Assembly: GCF_000718095.1 (NCBI RefSeq)
Contig: NZ_JOEI01000018.1
Location: 186,001-250,000 of the forward strand
Length of the DNA: 64,000 nucleotides
From: Streptomyces scopuliridis RB72
GTDB taxonomy: Bacteria > Actinomycetota > Actinomycetes > Streptomycetales > Streptomycetaceae
Reading direction: 5' to 3'
Below, piece after piece: positions 8,336 to 18,433 of the stretch. Below the pieces are notes generated by a model. It saw only the letters and a list, made by a program, of their open reading frames with translations. It had not been told where the DNA came from and ran no database searches. The first letter of the stretch is position 1, and every line of letters begins with the position of its first letter. Position numbers and translations under genes: made by a program.

Positions 8336-9346
8336 GTGGACGTTTCCCTGACCCTGTGGGTGCTGACCATTCTTGGTCTGTCCGCCCTTATCGCTGTCGA
8401 CTTCTTCATCGGGCGCAAGCCCCATGACGTGTCGATGAAGGAAGCCGGTATCTGGACGGTCGTCTGGATCGCCCTCGCCGCGCTGTTCGGTGTGGGCCTG
8501 ATGCTGTTCGGGACGGGCCAGGCGGCCGGTGAGTTCTTCGCCGGATTCATCACCGAGAAGTCGCTCAGTGTCGACAATCTCTTCGTCTTCGTCCTGATCA
8601 TGGCGAAGTTCTCGGTTCCCTCGCATCTGCAGCAGCGCGTGCTGCTCATCGGTGTGCTGATCGCCTTGGTGCTGCGCGCCATATTCATCGCGGCCGGCGC
8701 CGCGATCATCGCCAGCTTCTCGTGGGTCTTCTTCATCTTCGGCGCGTTCCTGATCTACACCGCCTGGAAGCTCATCCAGGAGGCGCGCTCGGACGACGAC
8801 GAAGAGGAGTTCGAGGAGAACCGCCTCCTGAAGTCCATCGAGAAGCGCTTCGGGGTCGCCGACAAGTACCACGGCACCAAGCTCTTCATCCGGAGCAACG
8901 GCAAGCGGATCCTCACCCCGCTGATGGTGGTCATGCTGGCCATCGGCACCACCGACGTGCTGTTCGCGCTGGACTCCATCCCCGCGATCTTCGGTCTGAC
9001 CCAGGACCCGTACATCGTCTTCACCGCCAACGCCTTCGCCCTGATGGGTCTGCGGCAGCTCTACTTCCTCATCGGGGGGCTGCTCAAGAAGCTGGTGCAC
9101 CTCAGCTACGGTCTGTCGGTCATCCTGGGCTTCATCGGTGTGAAGCTGGTGCTCCACGCGCTGCACGAGACCGGGGTGCATGTTCCCGAGATCTCCATTC
9201 CGGTCTCGCTGGCGGTCATCTGCGGTGTCCTGATCGTCACCACGATCACCAGCCTGATCGCCTCGAAGAAGCAGGCGGAGCGCGACGCGGCCACCGCGGC
9301 GGCCGAGTCGGACAGCGACAAGGACAAGGACAGCGTCGAGGCCTGA
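8336..9346 (+). CDS. TerC family integral membrane protein (probable Mn2+ exporter)
   Basis: The 336-residue protein is a TerC-family transporter of about seven to nine helices; relatives (Alx, MeeF, MeeY) export manganese. Diagnostic acidic membrane motifs are FITEKSLSVDNLFVFVLI in the third helix region and GTTDVLFALDSIPAIFGLT later, both lining the presumed metal path. A charged cytosolic loop (EARSDDDEEEFEENR) and an acidic, lysine-containing tail complete it. The GTG at 8336 has CCGGAGG just upstream. The yybP-ykoY riboswitch in its leader supports manganese-dependent control, and a strong hairpin terminator follows. The TerD neighbours suggest a shared envelope or metal-stress role. Confidence 0.92.
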   Translation: MDVSLTLWVLTILGLSALIAVDFFIGRKPHDVSMKEAGIWTVVWIALAALFGVGLMLFGTGQAAGEFFAGFITEKSLSVDNLFVFVLIMAKFSVPSHLQQRVLLIGVLIALVLRAIFIAAGAAIIASFSWVFFIFGAFLIYTAWKLIQEARSDDDEEEFEENRLLKSIEKRFGVADKYHGTKLFIRSNGKRILTPLMVVMLAIGTTDVLFALDSIPAIFGLTQDPYIVFTANAFALMGLRQLYFLIGGLLKKLVHLSYGLSVILGFIGVKLVLHALHETGVHVPEISIPVSLAVICGVLIVTTITSLIASKKQAERDAATAAAESDSDKDKDSVEA

Positions 9347-9364
9347 TCCTCGCGGAACGGGGAA

Positions 9365-9399
9365 GGGGGCGAGCGGCAACACTGCCGCTCGCCCCCTTT
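9365..9399. terminator. Intrinsic terminator between convergent genes
   Basis: A perfect 14-pair stem (9365-9378 with 9383-9396) with an ACAC loop is followed by TTT on the plus strand. It lies between terC and the leftward MBL hydrolase gene, which ends 20 bases further on, so it may serve both. Confidence 0.85.
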
Positions 9400-9418
9400 C
9401 GCGTTTCCCGCCCGTCGT

Positions 9419-10072
9419 TTACCAGCCGCGTGCCCGCCAGGCCGCGAGGTGGGGGCGTTCGGCGCCGAGGGTGGAGTCGTTGCCGTGGCCCGGGTAGATC
9501 CATGACTCGTCCGGCAGGGCCGCGAAGATCTTGGTCTCGATGCCGTCCATCAGGCTCGTGAAGTCCGCCGGGGTCCCGGTCTTCCCGGGGCCGCCGGGGA
9601 ACAGGCAGTCGCCGGTGAACAGATGCGCGTGGTCGTGCGGGTCGTCGTAGACCAGGACGATCGAGCCCGGGGTGTGACCCACCAGATGCAGGGCGGTGAG
9701 TTCGATCTCACCGACGCGGATCGTGTCCCCGTCCTCGACCGGGACATCGGTCGGGACGGGGATGGCCTCGGCGTCGTACCGGCCCGCGTACGTCCGCGCG
9801 CCCGTGGCCGCCACGACCTCGGCCAGGGCCTGCCAGTGGTCGCCATGGCGGTGCGTGGTGACGACGGACGCGATGCCGTCGTCACCGATCAGGGTCAGCA
9901 GCGTGCCCGCGTCATTGGCCGCGTCGATCAGCAGCTGCTCACCGGTGGCCCGGCAGCGCAGCAGATAGGCGTTGTTGTCCATGGGCCCGACGGCGACCTT
10001 GGAGATCATCAGGGCGGGCAGTTCATGCACATCCGCCGGTCCGCCGACCTTCACCGCTCCGCTGTACGTCAT
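9419..10072 (-). CDS. MBL-fold metallohydrolase (glyoxalase II-like)
   Basis: This 217-residue cytosolic enzyme has the metallo-beta-lactamase fold of the hydroxyacylglutathione hydrolase branch. The metal-binding THRHGDHW motif, a later His in HLVGHTPGS, the Asp in FTGDCLFPGG and the final His in YPGHGNDST are all present, so both zinc/iron sites look intact. Actinobacteria lack glutathione, so a mycothiol-derived or other thioester substrate is more likely; that is inference. It overlaps no other gene and is followed upstream by the isomerase-like gene on the same strand. Confidence 0.88.
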   Translation of the reverse strand: MTYSGAVKVGGPADVHELPALMISKVAVGPMDNNAYLLRCRATGEQLLIDAANDAGTLLTLIGDDGIASVVTTHRHGDHWQALAEVVAATGARTYAGRYDAEAIPVPTDVPVEDGDTIRVGEIELTALHLVGHTPGSIVLVYDDPHDHAHLFTGDCLFPGGPGKTGTPADFTSLMDGIETKIFAALPDESWIYPGHGNDSTLGAERPHLAAWRARGW

Positions 10073-10082
10073 ACGGATCAGC

Positions 10083-10769
10083 CTATAGCGGGGGCAGTAC
10101 GGGGAGGGGGCCGTCCGGGGACTTGAGCGCGGCCCCGTCCCTGCGGCCCGCGAGCCAGCCCATCAGGTCCGCGGCCGGTCCGCTGACGGCGAGCGGCGTG
10201 CCCTCCGTACGGCCCGTGCGCCAGCTCCGGCCGTCGGGCCCGGTCAGCGCCAGCGGCGGGACCGCGGCGTTCCCTGAGAAGCGCTCCACGAGGAAGCGGG
10301 TCTCGCGCTCGGTGAACTCCTCGGACAGATCCTCAAGCTCGCGGCCGATACCGAGATCGACATGGTGCAGCTCGATCTCGATCAGCCGGCGGAACGGAAC
10401 GCGGGCCGCCGCATCCGTGACGCCATTGCGCATCGTGACGACCCGCGTCCAGTCCGCGGGTGCGGCCGCGGAATGCTGGAAGCCGTCGGCGGTGTTACGT
10501 ACATCGGCGAGCTGGACATCCAGCGGCCTGGGCGCGTCCCGCTCGATATCGGCGTCGCGCGTCGCGGCGTCGCGGTACATGGGCCGGCCTTCGAGCACAT
10601 TGACCAGTGCGTCCGCGTTTCTGGCGAGATGTGCCAGCACATGTCCCCGGCTCCAGCCCGGGAGCCGTGACGGCGCCGCGAGGGCCGCGTTGTCCAGTCC
10701 GGCGGCTGCGCTGAGGAGCCGATCCGTCGCTTCACGTACAGCTGCCAGGTCACGCTCGTGGTCGATCAT
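10083..10769 (-). CDS. Maleylpyruvate isomerase / mycothiol-dependent family protein (DinB-like)
   Basis: The 228-residue product belongs to the mycothiol-dependent maleylpyruvate isomerase N-terminal family, a DinB-like four-helix bundle with a metal site. The LPGWSRGHVLAHLARNADAL segment carries the usual histidines of the bundle, and IEIELHHVDLGIG supplies a second histidine pair. Many members have unknown substrates, so isomerase activity should not be assumed. The ATG at 10769 gives the normal N-terminus (MIDHERDLAAVREATDRLL); the frame extends upstream without family similarity. It is divergent from uvrA and lies ten bases beyond the MBL hydrolase start, probably in one operon. Confidence 0.82.
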   Translation of the reverse strand: MIDHERDLAAVREATDRLLSAAAGLDNAALAAPSRLPGWSRGHVLAHLARNADALVNVLEGRPMYRDAATRDADIERDAPRPLDVQLADVRNTADGFQHSAAAPADWTRVVTMRNGVTDAAARVPFRRLIEIELHHVDLGIGRELEDLSEEFTERETRFLVERFSGNAAVPPLALTGPDGRSWRTGRTEGTPLAVSGPAADLMGWLAGRRDGAALKSPDGPLPVLPPL

Positions 10770-10998
10770 GGCGCCGACGATAGCGCCGGCACTCGATCGG
10801 GTGAAGACGGTGACGGGCAGCCGTAAATCGAATGCGCGTGCTATAGGCTCGGACGAGGCATCCTGGCATGTAGGCACTACCCGCCCGGCGCTCCGAAGCC
10901 CGGCAATCGACCCCTTGGCAATCCATCGTTCCGGCGACCCCCATTAGTGTGAGAAGGGGGCTCCGCCCCTGGTTCTCTTCAGAAAGGTGCGGACCGGC

Positions 10999-13947
10999 GT
11001 GGCCGACCGTCTCATCGTCCGTGGCGCGCGCGAGCACAATCTCAAGAACGTGTCGCTCGACCTCCCCCGTGACTCCCTCATCGTCTTCACCGGGCTTTCC
11101 GGGTCGGGCAAGTCCTCTCTCGCGTTCGACACGATCTTCGCCGAGGGACAGCGCCGGTACGTGGAGTCCCTCTCCTCGTACGCCCGGCAGTTCCTCGGTC
11201 AGATGGACAAGCCGGACGTCGACTTCATCGAGGGGCTCTCCCCGGCAGTCTCCATCGACCAGAAGTCGACCTCGCGCAACCCGCGCTCGACGGTCGGCAC
11301 GATCACCGAGGTATATGACTACCTCCGGCTGCTCTTCGCCAGGATCGGCAAGCCGCACTGCCCGGAGTGCGGGCGGCCGATCTCCCGGCAGTCGCCGCAG
11401 GCCATCGTGGACCGGGTGCTCGAACTGCCCGAGGGCAGCCGGTTCCAGGTCCTCTCGCCGCTCATCCGTGAGCGCAAGGGCGAGTTCGTCGATCTCTTCG
11501 CCGATCTGCAGACCAAGGGCTACAGCCGGGCCAGGGTCGACGGGCAGACGATCCAGCTCAGCGAGCCGCCCAAGCTCAAGAAGCAGGAGAAGCACACCAT
11601 CGAGGTGGTGGTCGACCGCCTCACGGTGAAGGACAGCGCCAAGCGCCGGCTGACCGACTCGGTCGAGACCGCGCTCGGTCTCTCCGGGGGCATGGTCGTG
11701 CTCGACTTCGTCGACCTCCCCGAGGACGACCCCGAGCGCGAGCGGATGTACTCCGAGCATCTGTACTGCCCGTACGACGATCTCTCCTTCGAGGAGCTGG
11801 AGCCCCGCTCCTTCTCCTTCAACTCGCCCTTCGGCGCCTGCCCCGACTGCACCGGTATCGGTACGCGCATGGAGGTCGACCCGGAGCTGATCGTCCCCGA
11901 CGAGGACAAGTCCCTCGATGAGGGCGCGATCCACCCCTGGTCCCACGGCCATACGCGGGAGTACTTCGGACGGCAGATCGGCGGCCTCGCCAAGGCACTC
12001 GGTTTCCGTACGGACATCCCGTGGGCCGGACTCCCGGCGCGCGCCAGGAAGGCCCTGCTGTACGGCCACAAGACCCAGGTCGAGGTCCGGTACCGGAACC
12101 GGTACGGCCGCGAGCGCGCCTACACCAGCCCCGCCTTCGAGGGAGCGGTCTCCTTCGTCAAGCGGCGGCACACGGAAGCGGAGAGCGACACCAGCAGGGA
12201 GCGCTTCGAGGGCTATATGCGCGAGGTGCCCTGCCCGACCTGTGAGGGCACCCGCCTCAAGCCGATCGTCCTCGCGGTCACGGTCATGGAGAAGTCCATC
12301 GCCGAGGTCGCCGCGCTCTCGATCAGCGACTGCGCCGACTTCCTGGGCGAGCTCAAGCTGAACGACCGGGACAAGAAGATCGCCGAGCGGGTGCTCAAGG
12401 AGGTCAACGAACGGCTGAAGTTCCTGGTCGACGTCGGTCTGGACTATCTCTCGCTGAACCGCGCCGCCGGGACCCTCTCCGGCGGCGAGGCCCAGCGGAT
12501 CCGGCTCGCGACGCAGATCGGCTCGGGGCTGGTCGGGGTGCTGTACGTACTGGACGAGCCGTCCATCGGTCTGCACCAGCGGGACAACCACCGGCTGATC
12601 GAGACCCTGGTCCGGCTGCGTGACATGGGCAACACCCTGATCGTCGTGGAGCACGACGAGGACACCATCAAGGTCGCCGACTGGGTGGTCGACATCGGCC
12701 CCGGCGCCGGTGAGCACGGCGGCAAGGTCGTGCACTCGGGACCGCTGAAGGGGCTGCTGGCCAACAAGGAGTCGATGACCGGCCAGTACCTGTCCAGGAA
12801 GAAGGTCATCCCGACGCCGGACATCCGCCGGCCGATCGGCCCGGACCGGCAGCTCACCGTGCGTGGCGCCCGGGAGAACAATCTGCGGGACATCGATGTG
12901 TCGTTCCCGCTGGGGGTGTTCACGGCCATCACCGGAGTCTCGGGCTCCGGCAAGTCGACGCTGGTCAACGACATCCTCTATACGCATCTGGCGCGCGAGC
13001 TGAACGGTGCGAAGTCGGTACCCGGCCGGCACACCCGGGTCGACGGCGACGATCTGGTCGACAAGGTCGTGCATGTCGACCAGTCGCCCATCGGCCGTAC
13101 GCCCCGGTCCAACCCGGCCACGTACACCGGGGTCTTCGACCATGTCCGCAAGCTCTTCGCCGAGACGATGGAGGCCAAGGTCCGCGGCTACCTCCCCGGG
13201 CGCTTCTCCTTCAACGTCAAGGGCGGCCGCTGCGAGAACTGCTCGGGTGACGGCACGATCAAGATCGAGATGAACTTCCTGCCGGACGTCTACGTCCCGT
13301 GCGAGGTCTGCCATGGAGCCCGCTACAACCGGGAGACCCTGGAGGTCCACTACAAGGGCAAGTCCATCGCCGAGGTGCTGGACATGCCGATCGAGGAGGC
13401 CCTGGACTTCTTCGAGGCCGTCCCGACGATCTCGCGGCACCTCAGGACGCTCAACGAGGTCGGCCTCGGGTATGTCCGGCTGGGCCAGTCCGCGCCGACC
13501 CTCTCGGGCGGCGAGGCGCAGCGCGTGAAGCTGTCGAGCGAGCTGCAGAAGCGCTCCACCGGCCGTACGGTCTACGTCCTGGACGAGCCGACGACCGGTC
13601 TGCACTTCGAGGACATCAGCAAGCTGATCACGGTGCTCTCCGGACTGGTCGAGAAGGGCAACACGGTGATCGTGATCGAGCACAACCTGGACGTCATCAA
13701 GACGGCGGACTGGGTGATCGACATGGGGCCGGAGGGCGGCAACGGCGGCGGTCTGGTGATCGCGGAGGGCACCCCGGAGCAGGTGGCCGGCGTCCCGGCC
13801 AGCCACACCGGAAAGTTCCTGCGGGAGATCCTGGACGCCGAGAGCATCAGCGACGCGGCGCCGATGAAGAAGGCGACGACCAGGAAGACGGCGGCCAAGA
13901 AAGCACCGGCCAAGGCGGTGGCGGCGAAGAAGACCGCCGTCCGCTAG
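10999..13947 (+). CDS. uvrA: Excinuclease ABC subunit UvrA
   Basis: UvrA (982 residues) is the damage-scanning ATPase of nucleotide excision repair and loads UvrB at lesions. Two ABC modules are present: Walker A GLSGSGKS at 32-39 and GVSGSGKST near 646, each with its own LSGGEAQR signature and Walker B ([20 protein letters not shown]). The CPDC..GIG and CENC..CEVC zinc modules are visible. The GTG at 10999 gives the standard [11 protein letters not shown]-terminus; a GTG at 10987 is too close to the AGAAAGG site. The last 30 residues form a Lys/Ala/Thr-rich, histone-tail-like extension. Unlike uvrB and uvrC, no convincing damage-type promoter was found upstream. Confidence 0.98.
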   Translation: MADRLIVRGAREHNLKNVSLDLPRDSLIVFTGLSGSGKSSLAFDTIFAEGQRRYVESLSSYARQFLGQMDKPDVDFIEGLSPAVSIDQKSTSRNPRSTVGTITEVYDYLRLLFARIGKPHCPECGRPISRQSPQAIVDRVLELPEGSRFQVLSPLIRERKGEFVDLFADLQTKGYSRARVDGQTIQLSEPPKLKKQEKHTIEVVVDRLTVKDSAKRRLTDSVETALGLSGGMVVLDFVDLPEDDPERERMYSEHLYCPYDDLSFEELEPRSFSFNSPFGACPDCTGIGTRMEVDPELIVPDEDKSLDEGAIHPWSHGHTREYFGRQIGGLAKALGFRTDIPWAGLPARARKALLYGHKTQVEVRYRNRYGRERAYTSPAFEGAVSFVKRRHTEAESDTSRERFEGYMREVPCPTCEGTRLKPIVLAVTVMEKSIAEVAALSISDCADFLGELKLNDRDKKIAERVLKEVNERLKFLVDVGLDYLSLNRAAGTLSGGEAQRIRLATQIGSGLVGVLYVLDEPSIGLHQRDNHRLIETLVRLRDMGNTLIVVEHDEDTIKVADWVVDIGPGAGEHGGKVVHSGPLKGLLANKESMTGQYLSRKKVIPTPDIRRPIGPDRQLTVRGARENNLRDIDVSFPLGVFTAITGVSGSGKSTLVNDILYTHLARELNGAKSVPGRHTRVDGDDLVDKVVHVDQSPIGRTPRSNPATYTGVFDHVRKLFAETMEAKVRGYLPGRFSFNVKGGRCENCSGDGTIKIEMNFLPDVYVPCEVCHGARYNRETLEVHYKGKSIAEVLDMPIEEALDFFEAVPTISRHLRTLNEVGLGYVRLGQSAPTLSGGEAQRVKLSSELQKRSTGRTVYVLDEPTTGLHFEDISKLITVLSGLVEKGNTVIVIEHNLDVIKTADWVIDMGPEGGNGGGLVIAEGTPEQVAGVPASHTGKFLREILDAESISDAAPMKKATTRKTAAKKAPAKAVAAKKTAVR

Positions 13948-14022
13948 GCGGCGCGCCCACGCCGCGCGCATCGCCCCGTAAAGCGGCTGTCCCGTCCCTT
14001 CCGGGCCCGGCACAATCCTGGG

Positions 14023-14931
14023 ATGGACGAGACGGCCGCGACGGGCGACAGGGACGAGACGGTTCTGACGGACGACGGGGTACGGCTCTGGGCCACCCGC
14101 ACGGGCGGCGGCGCCGGTGAGCCCGTGATCCTCTGCCATGGCGGGCCGGGCCTCTGGGACACCCTGGAGGAGCCGGCGGCCCTGCTTCCCGACACCCCGG
14201 CGTACCGCTGGGACCAGCGGGGCAGTGGCCGCTCCCAGCGCTCGGGGCCGTACAGCACGGACCGCTCGGTGGCCGATCTCGACGCCGTACGGCGCCACTT
14301 CGGGCTGGAGCGGGTCACGCTGCTCGGCCACTCCTGGGGCGCGCGGCTGGCCCTCGCCTACGCGCTGGACCATCCGGCGCTGGTCAGCGGGCTGATCTAT
14401 GTCTCGGGCACCGGCATCGACGACGACTCCACCTGGCATCCCGCGTACAAGGAGGCGTTCCACCGCAAGCTCGGCGAGCGGCGGGGCCGCCGGGAGTGCT
14501 GGGAGGAACTGCGCGAGCGCGGTGACGGTCGTACGGAGGCGGAGGACCGGGAGTACGCCATCCTCCAGTGGTCGGTGGACTTCGCCGACCGCGACCGCGC
14601 GCGGGAGCACGCCGAGGCCATGGCGACGCCGTGGTTCGGCGTCAACTACACGTGCAACGCGACCATCGGCGCGGAGCTGAGACGGCCCGGGGCCACACAC
14701 GGGCTGCGGGAGCGGTGCGCCGCGCTGCGGGTCCCCGTACTGATCGTGGACGGGGAGGACGACATCCGGCCCCGGTGGTCCGTGGACTCGCTGGAGGGCG
14801 CGCTCCCCGATGTGACCAGGACGATGCTGGCGGGCGCCGGACACATGCCCTGGACCGAGGACCCGGAAGGCTTCCGGACGGCGGTCGGGGCGTTCCTCAG
14901 GGGCGTGTCCCACCGCGGGGACAGCCGCTGA
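14023..14931 (+). CDS. Alpha/beta hydrolase (proline iminopeptidase-like)
   Basis: This 302-residue cytosolic protein has an alpha/beta-hydrolase fold of the prolyl aminopeptidase group. The oxyanion-hole HGGPG motif, the nucleophile elbow GHSWGA and a C-terminal GAGHMPW histidine are all present, with the acid expected in VDGEDDIRP. Its substrate cannot be assigned. Only about 75 bases separate it from uvrA. A CACAAT element followed by six bases and the ATG could give a leaderless transcript, but no clear -35 is visible. Confidence 0.85.
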   Translation: MDETAATGDRDETVLTDDGVRLWATRTGGGAGEPVILCHGGPGLWDTLEEPAALLPDTPAYRWDQRGSGRSQRSGPYSTDRSVADLDAVRRHFGLERVTLLGHSWGARLALAYALDHPALVSGLIYVSGTGIDDDSTWHPAYKEAFHRKLGERRGRRECWEELRERGDGRTEAEDREYAILQWSVDFADRDRAREHAEAMATPWFGVNYTCNATIGAELRRPGATHGLRERCAALRVPVLIVDGEDDIRPRWSVDSLEGALPDVTRTMLAGAGHMPWTEDPEGFRTAVGAFLRGVSHRGDSR

Positions 14932-14996
14932 AGGACCGCCGGAACGGCCCCGGTATCGTCGCGTATGTCACCGACCCCTGACCCAGTGGAGACACC

Positions 14997-15425
14997 ATGG
15001 CCGGCCCGTCCGCAGCTCGCCGCACCGTGCTGAAGGGCGCCGCGCTCGCCGGTGCGGCCGGACTGGGGGTGGCGGCCTGCTCCACCGAGTCGAAGCTGGG
15101 CCACGGCGAGAACCCCACCCCTACCGCACCGGTCGACCTCGGCGCGGCGGCGGATGTGCCGGTCGGCGGTGCGAAGCTCTACCGGGACCAGCGACTGGTG
15201 GTGAGCTGCCCCGCGAAGGGGGAGTACAAGGCGTTCAGCGCGCAGTGCACCCACGCGGGCTGCCTCCTGGAGAAACTGGAGGGCACGGTGGGTGACTGCC
15301 CGTGCCACGGCAGCAAGTTCGACGTCACCACCGGCAAGGCTCTCCAGGGCCCGGCGACCGCGTCGCTGCCCGAGGTCCCGGTCACGGCGGAGGGCGGCAA
15401 GCTCATCGCGGGCCCCAAGGCCTGA
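14997..15425 (+). CDS. Rieske [2Fe-2S] lipoprotein
   Basis: The 142-residue product is an exported single-domain Rieske protein. Ligands are Cys84/His86 and Cys101/His104, with Cys89 and Cys103 placed for the stabilising disulfide. The N-terminus has twin arginines (AARRTVLKG), a hydrophobic stretch and a lipobox ending at Cys28, pointing to Tat export of the folded cluster protein followed by lipidation. It probably passes electrons at the outer membrane face, but no partner oxidoreductase is adjacent. TGGAGAC lies just before the ATG. The next gene, uvrC, has its own promoter in the 61-base gap. Confidence 0.9.
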   Translation: MAGPSAARRTVLKGAALAGAAGLGVAACSTESKLGHGENPTPTAPVDLGAAADVPVGGAKLYRDQRLVVSCPAKGEYKAFSAQCTHAGCLLEKLEGTVGDCPCHGSKFDVTTGKALQGPATASLPEVPVTAEGGKLIAGPKA

Positions 15426-15456
15426 GGACCCCGGGCGGTACCCCGCCACGGCCACA

Positions 15457-15479
15457 CTGTCGGTCCCCGACAGTAGGGT
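15457..15479 (+). promoter_or_regulatory. DNA-damage-type (RecA-NDp-like) promoter of uvrC
   Basis: CTGTCGGTCCC, six bases, then TAGGGT fits TTGTCRGTG-N8-TANNNT with mismatches only at the first and ninth positions. The -10 ends at 15479 and the uvrC ATG is at 15487, again giving a leaderless arrangement. CTGTCGG and CCGACAG also form a seven-pair inverted repeat (15457-15463 with 15467-15473). Confidence 0.72.
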
Positions 15480-15486
15480 GGACGGC

Positions 15487-17502
15487 ATGGCCGACCCCTC
15501 CAGCTACCGCCCCAAGCCGGGACAGATCCCCGACTCGCCGGGGGTCTACAGGTTCCGCGACGACCACCGGCGGGTGATCTATGTCGGGAAGGCGAAAAGC
15601 CTGCGGCAGCGGCTCGCCAACTACTTCCAGGACCTCGCGGGTCTGCACCCGCGTACCCGCACCATGGTCACCACCGCCGCGTCCGTCGAGTGGACCGTCG
15701 TCTCCACCGAGGTCGAGGCGCTCCAGCTGGAGTACTCCTGGATCAAGGAGTACGACCCCCGGTTCAACGTCAAGTACCGCGACGACAAGAGCTATCCGTT
15801 CCTCGCCGTCACGCTGAACGAGGAGTTCCCCCGGGTCCAGGTGATGCGCGGCGCCAAGAAGAAGGGCGTGCGCTACTTCGGCCCTTACGGACACGCCTGG
15901 GCCATCCGCGAGACCGTCGATCTGATGCTCCGTGTGTTTCCCGTACGGACGTGCTCCACCGGGGTGTTCAAGAACGCGGCGCGCACCGGCCGCCCCTGTC
16001 TCCTCGGCTACATCGGCAAGTGCTCGGCGCCCTGCGTCGGCCGGGTCACCCCCGAGGAACACCGCGAACTGGCCGAGGAATTCTGCGACTTCATGGCCGG
16101 CCGCACCGGCACATACATCCGCCGGCTGGAGCAGCGGATGACGGACGCCGCCGAGGAGATGGAGTACGAGAAGGCGGGCCGGCTGCGTGACGACATAGGC
16201 GCGCTGCGCCGCGCGATGGAGAAGAACGCCGTCGTGCTCGCCGATGCCACGGACGCCGACCTCATCGCGGTGGCCGAGGACGAGTTGGAAGCGGCCGTAC
16301 AGATCTTCCATGTCCGCGGCGGCCGGGTCCGCGGCCAGCGCGGCTGGGTCACCGACAAGGTCGAGGCCGTGGAGACGGCGGGGCTCGTCGAGCACGCGCT
16401 CCAGCAGCTGTACGGGGAGGAGAGCGGCGACGCCGTCCCCAAGGAGGTGCTCGTCCCCGCGCTGCCGGAGGACGCGGAGGCGGTCACCCAGTGGCTGAGC
16501 GAGCGCCGTGGGTCCCAGGTCTCGCTGCGGATTCCGCAGCGCGGTGACAAGAAGGACCTGATGGCGACGGTCGGGCGCAATGCCCAGCAGTCGCTGGTCC
16601 TGCACAAGACCAAGCGCGCCAGCGATCTCACCACCCGTTCCCGGGCCCTGGAGGAGATCGCGGAGGCCCTCGGTCTGGACAGCGCGCCGCTGCGTATCGA
16701 GTGCTTCGACATCTCGCATCTCCAGGGTGACGATGTCGTGGCGTCCATGGTGGTTTTCGAGGACGGCCTCGCCCGTAAGGGTGAGTACCGCCGGTTCCAG
16801 ATCAAGACTTTCGAGGGACAGGACGACGTCCGGTCGATGCACGAGGTCATCGGGCGGCGCTTCCGGCGCTATCTCCAGGAGAAGGAGCGGACCGGGGAGT
16901 GGCCCGAGCAGCCGGAGCAGCCGGATGACTCCGAGCCGGCCGGCCCGCTGGACCAGCCCGGACGTGAGGACGACGGCCGCCCCAAGCGCTTCGCCTACCC
17001 GCCCCAGCTGGTGGTCGTCGACGGCGGACAGCCGCAGGTCGCGGCGGCCAAGCGGGCCCTGGACGAGCTGGGCATCGACGATGTCGCCGTCTGCGGTCTC
17101 GCCAAGCGCCTCGAAGAGGTCTGGGTGCCCGGCGAGAGCGACCCGGTGGTCCTGCCCCGCTCCAGCGAGGGGCTCTATCTGCTCCAGCGCGTACGGGACG
17201 AGGCGCACCGCTTCGCCATCACGTACCAGCGGGCCAAGCGGGCCAAGCGCGTCAGGTCGAGCCCGCTGGACGATGTGCCCGGCCTCGGCGAGTCCCGGAA
17301 GCAGTCGCTGATCAAGCATTTCGGCTCGGTGAAGAAGCTGCGGCAGGCGACAATCGACCAGATCTGTGAGGTTCCGGGCGTGGGCCGCAAAACGGCCGAG
17401 TCCGTCGTCGTGGCCTTCGCCAAGGCGGCCCCGGCGGCACCCGCCGTGAACACGGCAACAGGAGAGATCATGGAAGACAACGGGGGCAGCACGCATGACT
17501 GA
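15487..17502 (+). CDS. uvrC: Excinuclease ABC subunit UvrC
   Basis: UvrC (671 residues) makes both incisions around the lesion. An N-terminal GIY-YIG nuclease ([22 protein letters not shown], about 14-45) cuts 3'. A UVR motif near 215-250 binds UvrB. The RNase H-like domain ([21 protein letters not shown] and [10 protein letters not shown]) cuts 5'. Two helix-hairpin-helix motifs close the protein. The RNase H domain carries an acidic, proline-rich insertion of about 35 residues (about 475-510). The start at 15487 matches the leaderless promoter. The 3' end overlaps rapZ by eight bases, heading the conserved uvrC-rapZ-yvcK-whiA cluster. Confidence 0.98.
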   Translation: MADPSSYRPKPGQIPDSPGVYRFRDDHRRVIYVGKAKSLRQRLANYFQDLAGLHPRTRTMVTTAASVEWTVVSTEVEALQLEYSWIKEYDPRFNVKYRDDKSYPFLAVTLNEEFPRVQVMRGAKKKGVRYFGPYGHAWAIRETVDLMLRVFPVRTCSTGVFKNAARTGRPCLLGYIGKCSAPCVGRVTPEEHRELAEEFCDFMAGRTGTYIRRLEQRMTDAAEEMEYEKAGRLRDDIGALRRAMEKNAVVLADATDADLIAVAEDELEAAVQIFHVRGGRVRGQRGWVTDKVEAVETAGLVEHALQQLYGEESGDAVPKEVLVPALPEDAEAVTQWLSERRGSQVSLRIPQRGDKKDLMATVGRNAQQSLVLHKTKRASDLTTRSRALEEIAEALGLDSAPLRIECFDISHLQGDDVVASMVVFEDGLARKGEYRRFQIKTFEGQDDVRSMHEVIGRRFRRYLQEKERTGEWPEQPEQPDDSEPAGPLDQPGREDDGRPKRFAYPPQLVVVDGGQPQVAAAKRALDELGIDDVAVCGLAKRLEEVWVPGESDPVVLPRSSEGLYLLQRVRDEAHRFAITYQRAKRAKRVRSSPLDDVPGLGESRKQSLIKHFGSVKKLRQATIDQICEVPGVGRKTAESVVVAFAKAAPAAPAVNTATGEIMEDNGGSTHD

Positions 17503-18433
17503 GCACGACCGGGACGGAGCAGGGCACGTGAGTACGGGCACCACAAACGAGACGGGTGAGGCCGTCGAGGCGGCCATCCCCGAACTGGTGATCATCTCCG
17601 GTATGTCGGGCGCCGGCCGCAGCACCGCGGCCAAGTGTCTGGAGGACCTCGGCTGGTTCGTCGTGGACAACCTGCCGCCCGCGCTGATCCCCACCATGGT
17701 GGAGCTCGGCGCCCGCTCGCAGGGCAATGTGGCGCGGATCGCGGTCGTGGTCGACGTACGGGGGCGGCGGTTCTTCGACAACCTCCGCGAGTCCCTGGCC
17801 GACCTCGACGCCAAGGAGGTGACCCGGCGGGTCGTCTTCCTGGAGTCCTCCGACGAGGCGCTGGTGCGCCGCTTCGAATCCGTACGCCGCCCGCACCCGC
17901 TCCAGGGTGACGGCCGGATCGTCGACGGCATCGAGGCGGAGCGGGAGCTGCTGCGCGAGCTGCGCGGCGACGCGGATCTGGTGATCGACACCTCCAGCCT
18001 CAACGTCCACGAACTGCGCGCCAAGATGGACGCCCAGTTCGCCGGGGACGAGAAGCCGGAGCTGCGGGCCACCGTCATGTCGTTCGGCTACAAGTACGGC
18101 CTGCCGGTCGACGCCGACCTGGTGGTGGACTGCCGGTTCCTGCCCAACCCGCACTGGGTCCCCGAGCTGCGGCCCTTCACCGGGCTCAACGAGGAGGTGT
18201 CCGCGTATGTCTTCAACCAGCCGGGCGCCAAGGAGTTCCTCGACCGCTACACCGAGCTGCTCCAGCTGATCGCCGCGGGCTACCGCCGCGAGGGCAAGCG
18301 CTATGTGACCGTCGCCGTCGGCTGCACCGGCGGCAAGCACCGTTCCGTCGCCATGTCCGAGAGGCTCGGCGCGCGCCTCGCCTCCGAAGGCATCGAGACC
18401 GTCGTCGTCCACCGGGACATGGGGCGCGAGTGA
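17495..18433 (+). CDS. rapZ: RapZ-family nucleotide/RNA-binding protein
   Basis: The 312-residue protein has an N-terminal P-loop kinase-like domain and the highly conserved RapZ C-terminal domain ([37 protein letters not shown]). In enterobacteria RapZ controls GlmS sRNA decay; in actinobacteria the role is not established. The Walker A motif at 36-44 reads GMSGAGRST, with Arg42 in place of the usual Lys, as in mycobacterial homologues. An acidic N-terminal extension of about 28 residues precedes the domain. It overlaps uvrC by eight bases and yvcK by four, so translation is probably coupled. Confidence 0.93.
   Translation: MTEHDRDGAGHVSTGTTNETGEAVEAAIPELVIISGMSGAGRSTAAKCLEDLGWFVVDNLPPALIPTMVELGARSQGNVARIAVVVDVRGRRFFDNLRESLADLDAKEVTRRVVFLESSDEALVRRFESVRRPHPLQGDGRIVDGIEAERELLRELRGDADLVIDTSSLNVHELRAKMDAQFAGDEKPELRATVMSFGYKYGLPVDADLVVDCRFLPNPHWVPELRPFTGLNEEVSAYVFNQPGAKEFLDRYTELLQLIAAGYRREGKRYVTVAVGCTGGKHRSVAMSERLGARLASEGIETVVVHRDMGRE

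Noticed and set aside
5292..9346. Calling the TerD/TerD/TerC genes a classical tellurite-resistance operon
   Set aside because: TerB, TerA, TerE and TerZ are missing and terC is separately controlled by a manganese riboswitch.
10750..14913. Very long antisense open frame opposite uvrA and the hydrolase gene
   Set aside because: It is a by-product of high third-position G/C in the sense strand; the uvrA reading has full domain content. Similar long antisense frames opposite uvrC, the carboxypeptidase and sufB were rejected for the same reason.
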